The notes beneath the pieces were generated by a model, which saw nothing but the letters and a program-made list of their open reading frames with translations, was not told the DNA's origin and did no database searches. Positions 1 through 10,471 of a stretch of DNA of 64,000 nt are shown here, in pieces (the stretch's first letter is position 1; every line of letters begins with the position of its first letter). Source of the DNA: Kiloniellaceae bacterium (lineage in GTDB: Bacteria; Pseudomonadota; Alphaproteobacteria; Kiloniellales; J153); assembly GCA_021776095.1 (NCBI GenBank), contig JAJFGO010000066.1:1-64000 (forward strand), written 5' to 3'. Position numbers and translations under genes: made by a program.

Positions 1-392
1 GGATAGTCGCTGAGATCCGCCTCTTCCTCGGCGGCGAAGGCGATCTCGATATGGTTTCCGTCCGGATCGTGGATATTGACCTGGCGCAGGTTCATGCCGG
101 GCACGATCGAAATTCGATAGGCGACATCCATGCCGCGCAGATGGGCCAGGAAATCCGCCAAGCCGGCGGCGCAAAACGCGAAGTGTTCGATGCGCGGCTG
201 GTCGCCGTGCGGCGCCTCGGGGACCTCGACCAGGTGGATCGCTGCCTTGTCATCGCAATAAAGCCAAGCACCGCCGACGGCGAAGGGCGGGCGAAAACCG
301 GGCCGCAGGTCCAGAACCTCGGTATAGAACGCCGTCATCTCGCTCAGGCGGGCCGTGCGCATATTGACGTGGTCGAGAAACTTCAAGGCCAT
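1..392 (-). CDS. VOC/glyoxalase-fold protein (C-terminus cut by window edge)
   Basis: The minus-strand frame opens at an ATG at 392 (MALKFLDHVNMRTARL) and runs off the window with no stop, so about 130 residues are visible. The pattern is that of the vicinal-oxygen-chelate fold: LDHVNMRT at the start, FYTEVLDLRPG, an IEHFAF segment in the middle, and a DPDGNHIEIAF motif near the edge. The histidines of DHVN and EHFAF and the glutamate of HIEIAF are in the usual metal-ligand places of glyoxalases and extradiol dioxygenases. The substrate cannot be told. It lies downstream of grxD in the same direction with about 110 bases between. Family assignment is firm, function is open. Confidence 0.75.
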   Translation of the reverse strand, partial: MALKFLDHVNMRTARLSEMTAFYTEVLDLRPGFRPPFAVGGAWLYCDDKAAIHLVEVPEAPHGDQPRIEHFAFCAAGLADFLAHLRGMDVAYRISIVPGMNLRQVNIHDPDGNHIEIAFAAEEEADLSDY

Positions 393-504
393 GGCCTGAA
401 CTCCAACCCAAGAGGCCGCATCGCGCCCGGTCAAGGCTGCAAGCGGTCCTTAACGCTATCGGGAAGCAGTAAGGTACGGGCTGCCGCAGTGTCGCTGGAA
501 CGGT

Positions 505-843
505 TTAAGACACCGTTTGCGCGGGCACGCCCTTGGTCTTGAGCAGCTCTTCCAACTCACCCGATTGGAACATCTCGCGCACGATATCGCAGCCGCCCAC
601 AAATTCACCCTTCACGTAGAGCTGCGGGATGGTCGGCCAGGTGCTGAAGTCCTTCACACCCTGGCGCAGCCCGGGGTCTTGCAGGACGTCGATGCCCTTG
701 AACTTGATACCCAGGTGAGAGAGCACCTGGACCACCGCGGCGGAGAAGCCGCACTGCGGAAAGACCGGCGAGCCCTTCATGTAAAGCACCACGTCGTTGG
801 CGCCGACGTCCTGGCGAATGCGTTCCGCAACCAAATTGTCCAT
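505..843 (-). CDS. grxD: Monothiol glutaredoxin, Grx4 (CGFS) type
   Basis: From the ATG at 843 (MDNLVAERIRQD) the protein has 112 residues, the usual length for single-domain monothiol glutaredoxins. The CGFS active site is at residues 31-34, followed by the WPTIPQLYVKGEFVGGCDI region that binds glutathione. Proteins of this family hold a glutathione-ligated 2Fe-2S cluster and pass it on in iron-sulfur assembly, usually together with BolA; the bolA gene is immediately upstream here. The frame stays open 20 codons upstream of this ATG, but that extension is low-complexity and does not look like family sequence, so the start at 843 is preferred. Confidence 0.93.
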   Translation of the reverse strand: MDNLVAERIRQDVGANDVVLYMKGSPVFPQCGFSAAVVQVLSHLGIKFKGIDVLQDPGLRQGVKDFSTWPTIPQLYVKGEFVGGCDIVREMFQSGELEELLKTKGVPAQTVS

Positions 844-918
844 GTCTTCGGTGTCCTTTGTCTGGCCGGGCCCTCGCGGCGCCGCGGCGCTGGTGTTCTT
901 CAATCGGCCTGCCGGCGG

Positions 919-1158
919 TCAGCTTTCCGGCGGCACCGAGGTTTGCAGTGCCAAGGCGTGCAACTCGCCGCCCATGCGTCCCTGCAGGGCCTGGTAGACC
1001 ATCTGGTGCTGCTGCACCCGGGTCTTGCCCTTGAACGCGGGGGAGACGATGTAGGCGGCGTAATGATCGCCGTCGCCGCGCAGGTCCTCGATGTTGACCT
1101 TGGCGTCCGGAATGCCCTGCTTGATCAGGTCTTCGATCTCGACCGGCGACATCGGCAT
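919..1158 (-). CDS. bolA: BolA family protein
   Basis: A 79-residue protein starting MPMSPVEIEDLIKQGIPDAK. It shows the BolA class II KH-like fold signatures: the GDGDHYAAYIVSPAFKGKTRVQQHQMVYQAL core with an invariant histidine, and a C-terminal HALALQT strand. BolA proteins partner with Grx4 to coordinate or traffic 2Fe-2S clusters, and the grxD gene follows in the same direction. ATG codons at 1158 and 1152 are both possible; a GGGG run about 11 bases before 1158 favours the first. It lies about 40 bases after the purL stop, so it is probably read with the pur genes. Confidence 0.92.
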   Translation of the reverse strand: MPMSPVEIEDLIKQGIPDAKVNIEDLRGDGDHYAAYIVSPAFKGKTRVQQHQMVYQALQGRMGGELHALALQTSVPPES

Positions 1159-1198
1159 TTCTTGGTGACCCCTTTTTCTGGCCGGTTCTAAGATCGGC

Positions 1199-3403
<2,205 letters not shown>

Positions 3404-3442
3404 GGCCGCTGCCGAAGGAAGGCTTGGATCGGCGTGGTGCGT

Positions 3443-3516
3443 GCTTCGACAGGCTCAGCATGAGGGCTTTTCTTCATGCCATAAACAATCGTCCTCAGCC
3501 TGAGCCTGTCGAAGGC
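3443..3516. repeat. REP-like inverted repeat between purL and purQ
   Basis: The arm at 3443-3465 (GCTTCGACAGGCTCAGCATGAGG) is answered by the inverted arm at 3493-3516. Fifteen bases, CTTCGACAGGCTCAG, are perfectly inverted, and the outer arms match with a few mismatches around a 27-base loop. The motif is of the kind scattered through many alphaproteobacterial genomes as extragenic palindromes; copy number here cannot be judged from one window. In RNA it could fold into a long hairpin between the purQ and purL coding regions. Confidence 0.7.
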
Positions 3517-3551
3517 CGCACGGGCCGGTGTGCCGGAGCAGGTTTGACTAC

Positions 3552-3635
3552 CCTTCCCCGCCAGGCGAGAGGGCATGGACGCGAGCCCCCGCCGGAAGGG
3601 GCCGCGCGAAGGCCCTCTCCCTTGACGGGGGAAGG
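3552..3635. repeat. Second imperfect inverted repeat (CCTTCCCC ... GGGGGAAGG)
   Basis: The arm at 3552-3573 (CCTTCCCCGCCAGGCGAGAG and on) pairs imperfectly with 3613-3635 (CCCTCTCCCTTGACGGGGGA and on). A TTGGGTGGGGGT tail follows the second arm. This resembles a common intergenic mini-repeat of GC-rich Proteobacteria. It sits directly beside the CTTCGACAGGCTCAG repeat, so the purQ-purL gap holds two different repeat elements in tandem. No coding potential is evident. Confidence 0.6.
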
Positions 3636-3662
3636 TTGGGTGGGGGTAAATCTTGGTTGGGC

Positions 3663-4379
3663 TCACGACAGGGCCTCGACCAGGCCGTCGAATAGGGGCC
3701 GGCCGTCGGTGCCGCCCAGGGCATCCTCGGCCAAGCGTTCCGGATGGGGCATGAGGCCGAGCACGGTTTTGGTCTCGTTGAACACCCCGGCCACGTTGCG
3801 GGCCGAACCGTTGGGGTTGGCCGCGGTGGTCAAGGTGCCGTCCGGCGCGCAGTAGCGGAAGGCGATTTGGCCGCGCTCTTCCATGCGCTCGAAGTCTTCG
3901 TCGGCGGCGATATAGTTGCCGTCGTGGTGCGCCACAGGAACTCGGATTTTGGCCCCCGCCTCGTAGCGGGCGGTGAACAGGCTCTGGCTGGTCTCGATCC
4001 TGAGGGTCACGTCACGGCAGACGAACTTCAGGTTGGCGTTGCGGACCAGGGCGCCGGGCAAAAGGCCGGCCTCGGTCAAGATCTGGAAACCGTTGCAGAT
4101 GCCCAGCACCGGGACGCCCTTGCCGGCCCGGCGCATGACCTCTTTCATGACCGGGGACTGGGCCGCCATGGCCCCGCAGCGCAGGTAATCGCCGTAGGAA
4201 AAGCCGCCGGGCAGCACGATCAAATCGACCGCCTCGAAGTCGGAATCCTTGTGCCAGACCATGGTCGGCGTGCCGCCGCCACCGCCTTTTTGCGCGTGCC
4301 GCGCCATGGCCTGGGCCAGCGCGACCTGCACGTCGCGGTCGCAGTTCGATCCGGGAAAGACGATGACTGCCGCCTTCAT
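3663..4379 (-). CDS. purQ: Phosphoribosylformylglycinamidine synthase, PurQ glutaminase subunit
   Basis: A class I glutamine amidotransferase of 238 residues that frees ammonia from glutamine for PurL. The N-terminus [14 protein letters not shown] is typical of PurQ. The oxyanion region [14 protein letters not shown] is at about 57-70, the nucleophile is Cys95 in GICNGFQ, and the His/Glu pair is in MPHPERL near the C-terminus. The insert KGGGGGTP at about 31-38 is slightly longer and more glycine-rich than usual. purS ends about 30 bases upstream in the same direction. Confidence 0.97.
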   Translation of the reverse strand: MKAAVIVFPGSNCDRDVQVALAQAMARHAQKGGGGGTPTMVWHKDSDFEAVDLIVLPGGFSYGDYLRCGAMAAQSPVMKEVMRRAGKGVPVLGICNGFQILTEAGLLPGALVRNANLKFVCRDVTLRIETSQSLFTARYEAGAKIRVPVAHHDGNYIAADEDFERMEERGQIAFRYCAPDGTLTTAANPNGSARNVAGVFNETKTVLGLMPHPERLAEDALGGTDGRPLFDGLVEALS

Positions 4380-4410
4380 ATCGGCCGCACCTGTCCTAAA
4401 TTCACGTGCC

Positions 4411-4653
4411 TCAGCCGTCCAGTTCGATGGCGTAATTTTCGATCACGGTATTGGCCAGCAGCTTTTCGCACATCTGGCGCAGGCTCTCGCGCGCCCGGGC
4501 CGGATCGGTCTCCGCCAACTCGATCTCGATGACCTTGCCCTGGCGCACCCGCTCGACGGTGTCGAAGCCCAGGCCGGACAGGGCCTTGTGAATAGCTTTG
4601 CCTTGGGGGTCGAGGACGCCCGGTTTGAGCGTGACGTGGACACGGGCCTTCAC
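4411..4653 (-). CDS. purS: Phosphoribosylformylglycinamidine synthase, PurS subunit
   Basis: An 80-residue protein with the complete PurS pattern: [20 protein letters not shown], then [22 protein letters not shown] and a C-terminal [14 protein letters not shown]. PurS dimers bridge PurL and PurQ and are needed for ammonia transfer. The start is a GTG at 4653 with GGGAG about 11 bases ahead. In most relatives purC lies directly upstream; here nearly 1 kb of unusual sequence separates them, so purS probably has its own promoter on the minus strand in the 4654-4900 region. Confidence 0.95.
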   Translation of the reverse strand: MKARVHVTLKPGVLDPQGKAIHKALSGLGFDTVERVRQGKVIEIELAETDPARARESLRQMCEKLLANTVIENYAIELDG

Positions 4654-5029
4654 GGGGCGAGTTCTCCCGAAGCGCGACGCGGCCCTCTGGAGTCGCGGGG
4701 GGCCGGGGCGCGCAATCTACCCGCCGCCCCAGGGCCTGACAAGCCGATCAGGCCGGTGAGTCTTGGGATCGGACCCAACCTTCGGCCCGGTGTGGGCCTG
4801 CATCCGGCGACCCGCCTCAGAACCCCCGGAGACTCGTTTGTCCGGCGGGCTCGCGGCTACGTATAGGATTACGGCGGGCGATGTTTCGAGGGTCCCAAGG
4901 CGTGTCGAAAGCGCGTTGAAAGCGCGCGAGATACGCACGATGAGGGGTGCCAAGAAGCCTCGTGGCGACGAGAATGGCTGGGATTTCATCTGGGGACCGG
5001 GGGCGTTTCAATCAGATCGATGATGAGTG

Positions 5030-5252
5030 AGGAATATTAGCTTATCTAGAGAATATTAGCCCTTTTTGAGGTTAAAAAAATTAGTTAATAAACTTATACA
5101 TCAAGTTGAAAAACAAAATTAATTACGAATTTTACGGCAAAGATTTCGGGTAAAACAATCAACAGGAATATCGGCCTATGTATTGCAAATCCTAATCCAT
5201 CGCGTTAAGATGGTGTTATAGAAAATTTAACGAAAATGCTAAGGGGAGCAAC
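5030..5252. other. AT-rich island between purS and purC
   Basis: About 220 bases of markedly AT-rich DNA, with runs such as GGTTAAAAAAATTAGTTAAT and ACAAAATTAATTACGAATTT, in otherwise GC-rich surroundings. The sharp composition change begins just after position 5030 and ends at the ribosome-binding site of the small gene at 5253. It holds no open frame of note. It most likely includes the promoter of the small gene, and may mark an insertion between purC and purS. The preceding 4654-5029 stretch has normal composition and no gene that can be supported. Confidence 0.6.
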
Positions 5253-5480
5253 GTGGTTAGCCCATATCTCTTAAGGCCGGTTCGAGCCTTCGAAGAAGTG
5301 TCGAAAATGCATGCAGCTCACGCCAAGGAACGCGAGGCAGACCGGCGGTTGGGCGCATCGGGTCGCCAATCGGGCATGGTGGCCGCCTTGCTTCGTCAAC
5401 AGGGCCGGGCCATGGCCCCGCGTGTGGTTTGGACCAACGACGCGGCGCTTCCCGGCGAAAAGCCCCCGACCAAGGATTAG
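5253..5480 (+). CDS. Small basic hypothetical protein (75 aa)
   Basis: A GTG-started frame (MVSPYLLRPVRAFEEVSKMH) with a strong AAGGGGAG ribosome-binding site at 5241-5248, four bases before the start, and an AT-rich upstream region. The predicted protein is rich in Ala, Arg and Glu, with a likely amphipathic helix at about residues 12-50, and has no signal peptide or membrane segment. It resembles no family I recognise. It runs opposite to the flanking purC and purS genes. The start site and leader argue that it is real; its function is unknown. Confidence 0.5.
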   Translation: MVSPYLLRPVRAFEEVSKMHAAHAKEREADRRLGASGRQSGMVAALLRQQGRAMAPRVVWTNDAALPGEKPPTKD

Positions 5481-5597
5481 GCTTCGGCCTGGCAACGGCA
5501 GGCGCCCAAGCTTTCTGGGCCATGTATTTTTTGAGCGTCTGACGAGTTCGGGCTTGTCGCCCGGAATGCGGTTCGTGCGCGGGGCCGGACCCGCCGG

Positions 5598-6359
5598 CTA
5601 TTGCACCAGCATCGGCCGGGATCCTTCGGCCGGGATCGAATCGGGTAGGACGCCCAGGCGCCGCGCGACCTCCTGGTAGGCTTCCTCGACCTTGCCCAGG
5701 TCGTGGCGAAAGCGGTCCTTGTCCATCTTCTCGTTGGTCTTGACGTCCCACAGGCGGCAGGAATCCGGGCTGATCTCATCGGCCAGGACGATGCGCATTT
5801 CGTCTTCTTCCCAGAGCCGGCCGAACTCCAGCTTAAAGTCGATCAGCCTCAGGCCGACGCCGAGAAACAGTCCAGTCAGGAAGTCGTTCACCCGCAGGGC
5901 GAGCGGCACCATGTCGTCCAGATCCATGGAAGAGGCCCAGCCGAAGGCCGCGATGTGCTCCTCGGACACCATGGGGTCGCCCAGTTCGTCTTTCTTGTAA
6001 TAGTACTCGAGGATCGGCCGGGGCAGGGTCGTACCCTCCTCGATGCCCAGGCGCTTCGAGATGCTCCCGGCGGCGACGTTGCGCACCACCACTTCGATCG
6101 GGATGATCTCGACTTCGCGGACCAGTTGTTCGCGCATATTGAGGCGGCGAACGAAGTGGGTCGGCACGCCGATGGCCTCCAGGCGCAGCATGAGGTACTC
6201 GGAAATGCTGTTGTTCAGGACGCCCTTGCCGGTAATCGTGCCGCGCTTCTGATTGTTGAAGGCTGTCGCATCGTCCTTGAAATACTGGACAATGGTGCCT
6301 GGCTGGGGGCCCTCGAACAGGACCTTGGCCTTACCTTCGTATATTCTCCTGCGCCGCAT
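5598..6359 (-). CDS. purC: SAICAR synthetase
   Basis: Phosphoribosylaminoimidazole-succinocarboxamide synthase: joins CAIR and aspartate with ATP in IMP synthesis. From the ATG at 6359 ([17 protein letters not shown]) the protein has 253 residues, normal for the bacterial single-domain enzyme. Recognisable segments are YEGKAK near the start, [48 protein letters not shown] and [19 protein letters not shown] ribosome-binding site lies just upstream of that ATG; the longer open frame beyond it is not family sequence. It points toward purS but is cut off from it by the 5030-5480 island. Confidence 0.96.
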   Translation of the reverse strand: MRRRRIYEGKAKVLFEGPQPGTIVQYFKDDATAFNNQKRGTITGKGVLNNSISEYLMLRLEAIGVPTHFVRRLNMREQLVREVEIIPIEVVVRNVAAGSISKRLGIEEGTTLPRPILEYYYKKDELGDPMVSEEHIAAFGWASSMDLDDMVPLALRVNDFLTGLFLGVGLRLIDFKLEFGRLWEEDEMRIVLADEISPDSCRLWDVKTNEKMDKDRFRHDLGKVEEAYQEVARRLGVLPDSIPAEGSRPMLVQ

Positions 6360-6543
6360 TTGATCCTCTTTCGCGTACCGCCGCCCCGGCCGGCGGGAGG
6401 CCCATCGGCAGCGGATCGCAGCCCTCCAGGTATACCAATTGGCCGGGCCTCGTACAATCGCGGCCGCGGGGCGGCCAGGGCTCGGGGATCCAGAACCGCG
6501 TCCCCAGGCAGGCTCCAGGCCCCAGACGGCCCCATATCCGATC

Positions 6544-7344
6544 TTATTTCGGCGGTCCTTGGAGTGTGACCTCTTCGAAGGGGGTGCAATCCGGACGGCC
6601 GGCGGCAAACAACCAAACCGGTTGGGCCGGCTTGCCCCGTGCGCTTTGCGGCGGCCCCGGTAGGGCGATCAGCGAGCTGGATACCGTCTCGAAGCCGTTG
6701 TCGGCGATCACGGTCATGGCGCCTTGGGGGCCGTCCGCGTCGTCGAAACGGCGGCCCGCCAGAAGGCGTTTCCAGTTGCCCCAGGTGCCCTTGCGCGGGT
6801 CCGGTGGCGTGGCGGCCTCAAAACGGGGCAGGTAGGTCCGGATCCGTGCGCTGGCCGGATCGTTGCGGTCGCAGGAGGTCAGCATGGACAGCCCAGGCGG
6901 CAGTTCGAAGGCCTCTATCGCCGGGGTCCTTTCGGCCGCGGCTCGCTCCTGCCCTCGGTGGCGCACCCAGTAGGCGGTGCGCCGGTCGGCGACCACCATG
7001 TTGAAGCTACGGTAATCGTCCGGTGCGATCCGGGTCAGAATCGTCGCCGCGGCCGAGGCATCGCGATGATCCAGGGCGGCGAGCACCAGCTCGCCCCGGC
7101 TACGCTTACCCTGTTGTGGGCCCAGCGATCCGGTTCGATTGAGAATTCCGGCGACCACGCCGAAATCGTTTATGCCCAGCCACGAGCCTCCGCCCAGTTG
7201 GTCCTGACCGGCCACCGTGTTCGGCCGCCCGGGCCAGTGTCGACTAGGTGGCCGCCAGGCCCGATCGCGCATTTCGTCGCGATTGGCCGCCATAAGTAAG
7301 GGCCAGGGATGGCCCGGACGGCGCAGGACGACGAGGGTACACAT
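6544..7344 (-). CDS. NRDE (TANGO2-like) family protein
   Basis: A 266-residue protein beginning [20 protein letters not shown] and continuing into NRDE, the motif that names the family, with the conserved Cys2. Further family features are the GGSWLGIND segment, VAGILNR, and a C-terminal half ending in [11 protein letters not shown]. Members are Ntn-hydrolase-like by fold; the eukaryotic TANGO2 homologue is linked to heme and lipid handling, but the bacterial role is not settled. It is divergent from the zeta subunit gene at 7481. Confidence 0.85.
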   Translation of the reverse strand: MCTLVVLRRPGHPWPLLMAANRDEMRDRAWRPPSRHWPGRPNTVAGQDQLGGGSWLGINDFGVVAGILNRTGSLGPQQGKRSRGELVLAALDHRDASAAATILTRIAPDDYRSFNMVVADRRTAYWVRHRGQERAAAERTPAIEAFELPPGLSMLTSCDRNDPASARIRTYLPRFEAATPPDPRKGTWGNWKRLLAGRRFDDADGPQGAMTVIADNGFETVSSSLIALPGPPQSARGKPAQPVWLFAAGRPDCTPFEEVTLQGPPK

Positions 7345-7394
7345 GGCGTCTTAGCTCCGCTCCAAATCCACCGGCATTGCGCGGGGGCGCATGT

Positions 7395-7422
7395 TTGCCT
7401 ATCTCAAAGAAGTCGATATAAC
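7395..7422 (+). promoter_or_regulatory. Probable sigma-70 promoter of the ATPase zeta gene
   Basis: TTGCCT at 7395-7400 and TATAAC at 7417-7422 with a 16-base spacer form a fair -35/-10 pair in the 136-base divergent gap, about 60 bases before the zeta start codon. A strong AAGGAGG ribosome-binding site follows at 7465-7471. Assigned by pattern only. Confidence 0.4.
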
Positions 7423-7480
7423 GTGAAACAAACCGGGCCGAAACGGCCATGCCGCTACGCCAAGAAGGAGGCTCTTTCGA

Positions 7481-7801
7481 ATGACGAGTTTCGATGACCG
7501 CGAAAAGGCGTTCGAGAACAAGTACAAACACGATCAAGAGCTGCAGTTCAAGGTGGAGGTGCGACGCAACAAGCTGTTGGGAATCTGGGCGGCGGAATTG
7601 CTGGACCTCACGGGTGCCGACGCCGAGGCCTACACGAAGGAAGTTATTTCGTCCGATTTCGAGGAGCCGGGCGACGACGACGTTCTGCGCAAGGTGTTGG
7701 CCGATATGGAGACCAAGTCCGTGGATATGAGCGCCCACCGGTTACGCAAGAAGATGGACGAACTGACCGTTCTTGCCAAACAGCAGGTCATGAAAGAATA
7801 A
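7481..7801 (+). CDS. F1F0-ATPase inhibitor subunit zeta (DUF1476)
   Basis: A 106-residue protein, MTSFDDREKAFENKYKHDQE and on, matching the alphaproteobacterial DUF1476 family. In Paracoccus this protein is the zeta subunit, which binds F1 through its N-terminal inhibitory helix and blocks ATP hydrolysis. The N-terminal FDDREKAFENKYKHD stretch, the LRRNKL-like VRRNKLLGIWAAELLDLTG helix and the C-terminal four-helix part are all present. The AAGGAGG site nine bases ahead fixes the start. The family is nearly confined to Alphaproteobacteria, so it helps place the organism. Confidence 0.9.
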   Translation: MTSFDDREKAFENKYKHDQELQFKVEVRRNKLLGIWAAELLDLTGADAEAYTKEVISSDFEEPGDDDVLRKVLADMETKSVDMSAHRLRKKMDELTVLAKQQVMKE

Positions 7802-7827
7802 GCGGCCGGCGGCCAAAACGCCGGCCG

Positions 7828-9132
7828 TCAAGCGCTTTGCGAAGCGAACACTCGGGCGAAGATCGTATCCACATGCCGGGTGTGATAGGCCTCGTCGAAA
7901 CAAGCCTCCAGGCTGGCGGCGTCAAGGTGGGCCGCGACGCTGGAATCGCCTTTGAGCAGGCTCAGAAAATCGCCCTCGCCGGCCCAGGCCTTCATGGCGT
8001 TGTCTTGCACGGCGGTATAGGCTGCCTCCCGGCTCATACCGGCTTGGGTTAGCGCCAATAGCACGCGCTGGGAATGGACCAGGCCGCCCAGGCGGTCCAG
8101 ATTGCGGCGCATGGCCTCGGGGTAGACCACCAGTTTTTCGATCAGGCCAGCCAGGCGGTGCAGCGCGAAATCGAGTGCGATGGTCGCGTCGGGCGCGAAA
8201 ACCCGTTCGACCGAGGAGTGCGAAATGTCGCGCTCATGCCACAGGGCGACGTTCTCCAGGGCCGGCGCCACGGCGGCGCGCACGACCCGGGCCAGGCCGG
8301 TCAGGTTCTCGCTCAAGACCGGGTTGCGTTTGTGGGGCATGGCTGAGGAGCCTTTTTGCCCCGGCGAGAAGTATTCCTCGGCCTCGCGCACCTCGGTGCG
8401 TTGCAAGTGGCGGATTTCGGTCGCCAGGTTCTCGATCGAGCCGGCGACCACACCCAGCGCGGCGAAGAAAGCGGCGTGGCGATCGCGTGGAATGACCTGG
8501 GTCGAAACGGGTTCCACGCTAAGGCCGAGCTTGGCCGCGACGTGGCGCTCTACTGCCGGGTCTATATTCGCGAAGGTGCCGACCGCGCCCGATATGGCGC
8601 AAGTCGCGATCTCCTCGCGCGCGTGCACCAGCCGAACCCGGCCGCGCGCGAAGGCGGCGTAATGGCCGGCCAATTTGAGCCCGAAGGTGGTCGGTTCGGC
8701 GTGAATGGCGTGGCTGCGCCCAACACAGGGGGTCAGCTTGTGTTCCAGCGCGCGGGCCTCCAAGGCAGCGAGCAGGCGATCCATGCCGGCCAGCAGCAGA
8801 TCGCTGGCCTGGGTCAATTGGACCGCCAGGCAGGTGTCCAGCACGTCGGAGGAGGTCATGCCCTGGTGCACGAAGCGTGCCGACGGGCCCACGTGCTCCG
8901 CCAGGTTGGTCAAGAAGGCAATGACGTCGTGTTTGGTCTCGCGCTCGATTTCGTCGATCCGTTCGACCTCGAAGGTGCCTTTTTCCCAGACCGCCGCCGC
9001 CGCCTCCTTGGGGATTACGCCGAGTTCCGCTTGCGCGTCGCAGGCATGCGCCTCGATCTCGAACCAGATGCGGAAGCGGTTTTCCGGCTCCCAGATCCGG
9101 GTCATCTCGGGACGGCTGTAACGCGGAATCAT
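7828..9132 (-). CDS. purB: Adenylosuccinate lyase
   Basis: Catalyses fumarate release from SAICAR and from adenylosuccinate, serving both IMP and AMP synthesis. The start at 9132 ([20 protein letters not shown]) gives 434 residues, the bacterial norm. The fumarase/aspartase superfamily segments are present: [45 protein letters not shown] and the signature loop [12 protein letters not shown] with the catalytic serine. It is convergent with the zeta gene. Its partner purA is at 32644. Confidence 0.97.
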   Translation of the reverse strand: MIPRYSRPEMTRIWEPENRFRIWFEIEAHACDAQAELGVIPKEAAAAVWEKGTFEVERIDEIERETKHDVIAFLTNLAEHVGPSARFVHQGMTSSDVLDTCLAVQLTQASDLLLAGMDRLLAALEARALEHKLTPCVGRSHAIHAEPTTFGLKLAGHYAAFARGRVRLVHAREEIATCAISGAVGTFANIDPAVERHVAAKLGLSVEPVSTQVIPRDRHAAFFAALGVVAGSIENLATEIRHLQRTEVREAEEYFSPGQKGSSAMPHKRNPVLSENLTGLARVVRAAVAPALENVALWHERDISHSSVERVFAPDATIALDFALHRLAGLIEKLVVYPEAMRRNLDRLGGLVHSQRVLLALTQAGMSREAAYTAVQDNAMKAWAGEGDFLSLLKGDSSVAAHLDAASLEACFDEAYHTRHVDTIFARVFASQSA

Positions 9133-9220
9133 GGTGCCTCGCGGGGGTTGGCGGGGGGGAGCAGAAACAAGCCGGAGCGTCCGGGCCGTGTCAACACCCG
9201 GTCCATCGCCTTTGGCCGAC

Positions 9221-10177
9221 CTAGACCCCATCGCGCCGCAGAACGCCGCTCAGGCAGCCGATGGCGCCGGCGGCTTTACCCAGTTCATCGACCTCGACGA
9301 CGATACAATTCACGCCGAGGCCTTCGTAAAACGCCTGGGTTTTGGCGTTGCCGGCCGGCATGAGGATTCGGCGCGGCCCTAGGGTGACCACGTTCAGGGC
9401 CTTTGCGGCCTGCGCTTCGTCTTCGTCGGGAATGAAGTCGACCCGGGCGCCCCGCGCGCGCAGGGCCTCGACCGCAGCGGTCGGGGTCCGGCGTGGCCAG
9501 GCTATGGCTAAGTCGCGGTCCATGACACGCAGCATGCCCATGAGATGCATGGTGCCGAACGGGAGATCCACGGCAATCGCGCTCACGCCTATCTCGCCCA
9601 GCGCGCCGGTAACCTGGCCGATGCCCTCGGCGTTGGTCCGGTGGCCGCGGCCCAGCAGCACGGTTTCAGAGTCCAGCCACATGGCGTCGGCACCTTCGAA
9701 GGTCGCGGTTCCGTGCAGGGTGCGGAGGATGGGAATCCCGAGGTCCGCCAGGCGGCGCTGAACCTCGACTTCCTCGCCGGCCCGCGCGCTCGACGCGGGC
9801 CGGGCGAGGATTGCACCGTCCGGGGTCATGAACAGCAAATCGGCCATGAACATCTGGTTGGGCCGGACGGTCCCGGCAGGATCCAGGCCGTGCACCGTAA
9901 CACCGGCATCGCGATAAGCCTGGGCCATATTCTCGTGCTGGGCGGCCGCGCGGCCTGGGTCCAGCGGCGCTAGAAACAGTGCCGAGTCGGCGTCTTGGCC
10001 CAGGGTCAGTTCCGGGCCCGGGCAATGCAACAGGACCTCCCGCAAGGCCCCCCATTCGTTGTCGATGCCGCAGGCGCGCCAGAGCGAACCGATCTCCTGC
10101 CGCGAAGTCGTCGCCCGGCCGGACCATCCCGATCCGCCGTAGGCCGCGCCGCCGAAAGTGCTGTTAGAGGCCGCCAT
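9221..10177 (-). CDS. Dimethylargininase / arginine deiminase family hydrolase
   Basis: A guanidino-group hydrolase of about 318 residues when read from the ATG at 10177 (MAASNSTFGGAAYGG). Visible are VRPNQMFMADLLFMTP, the acidic ATFEGADAMWLD segment, the catalytic histidine in GTMHLMGML, and the nucleophile cysteine in GAIGCLSG twelve residues from the C-terminus. This Asp/His/Cys arrangement is shared by dimethylarginine dimethylaminohydrolases, arginine deiminases and some amidinotransferases. DDAH is the closest guess; arginine or another guanidino compound as substrate cannot be excluded. The frame is open 36 codons upstream but that part is not family sequence. Confidence 0.75.
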   Translation of the reverse strand: MAASNSTFGGAAYGGSGWSGRATTSRQEIGSLWRACGIDNEWGALREVLLHCPGPELTLGQDADSALFLAPLDPGRAAAQHENMAQAYRDAGVTVHGLDPAGTVRPNQMFMADLLFMTPDGAILARPASSARAGEEVEVQRRLADLGIPILRTLHGTATFEGADAMWLDSETVLLGRGHRTNAEGIGQVTGALGEIGVSAIAVDLPFGTMHLMGMLRVMDRDLAIAWPRRTPTAAVEALRARGARVDFIPDEDEAQAAKALNVVTLGPRRILMPAGNAKTQAFYEGLGVNCIVVEVDELGKAAGAIGCLSGVLRRDGV

Positions 10178-10391
10178 GGTGCATGTCCACACTAAGGGGG
10201 TCGACAAGCGTTCTAAGCCCAGCACGGAACCTTTGGCAAGCTGTGGCGGCGCCTGGGGTTGATCCCTGAAATCAGGGTAAGACACGAAGGATTTTAGTTA
10301 AGTTATTGATAATAAACATAAAATATTCGCAACTCGGAGGTAGTCTTACAATTCGGCCGAGATTTGGGGCTGCCGGCAATCCAGTTTTTGC

Positions 10392-10420
10392 TTGTGGATA
10401 TAAAGATATCTTTATATGTT
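10392..10420 (+). promoter_or_regulatory. Probable promoter with a 20-bp palindromic operator (SahR-like)
   Basis: A perfect palindrome, ATATAAAGATATCTTTATAT, lies at 10398-10417. It sits between a -35-like TTGTGG (10392-10397) and a -10-like TATGTT (10415-10420) with a 17-base spacer, so a bound repressor would cover the promoter. It is 52 bases before the ArsR-methyltransferase gene that heads the metF-metH unit. ArsR-type SahR regulators of the methionine cycle are known to bind AT-rich palindromes of this kind. The palindrome is seen directly; assignment to this regulator is inference. Confidence 0.65.
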
Positions 10421-10471
10421 TCTATCCACTATATGATGTTCGACAACACCTCGGACCCAGCGAGCGACCTT

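Noticed and set aside
4763-5023. 86-codon plus-strand frame before the AT-rich island
   Set aside because: No ribosome-binding site, no recognisable features, and it ends in the composition break. Probably noise in the purS promoter region.
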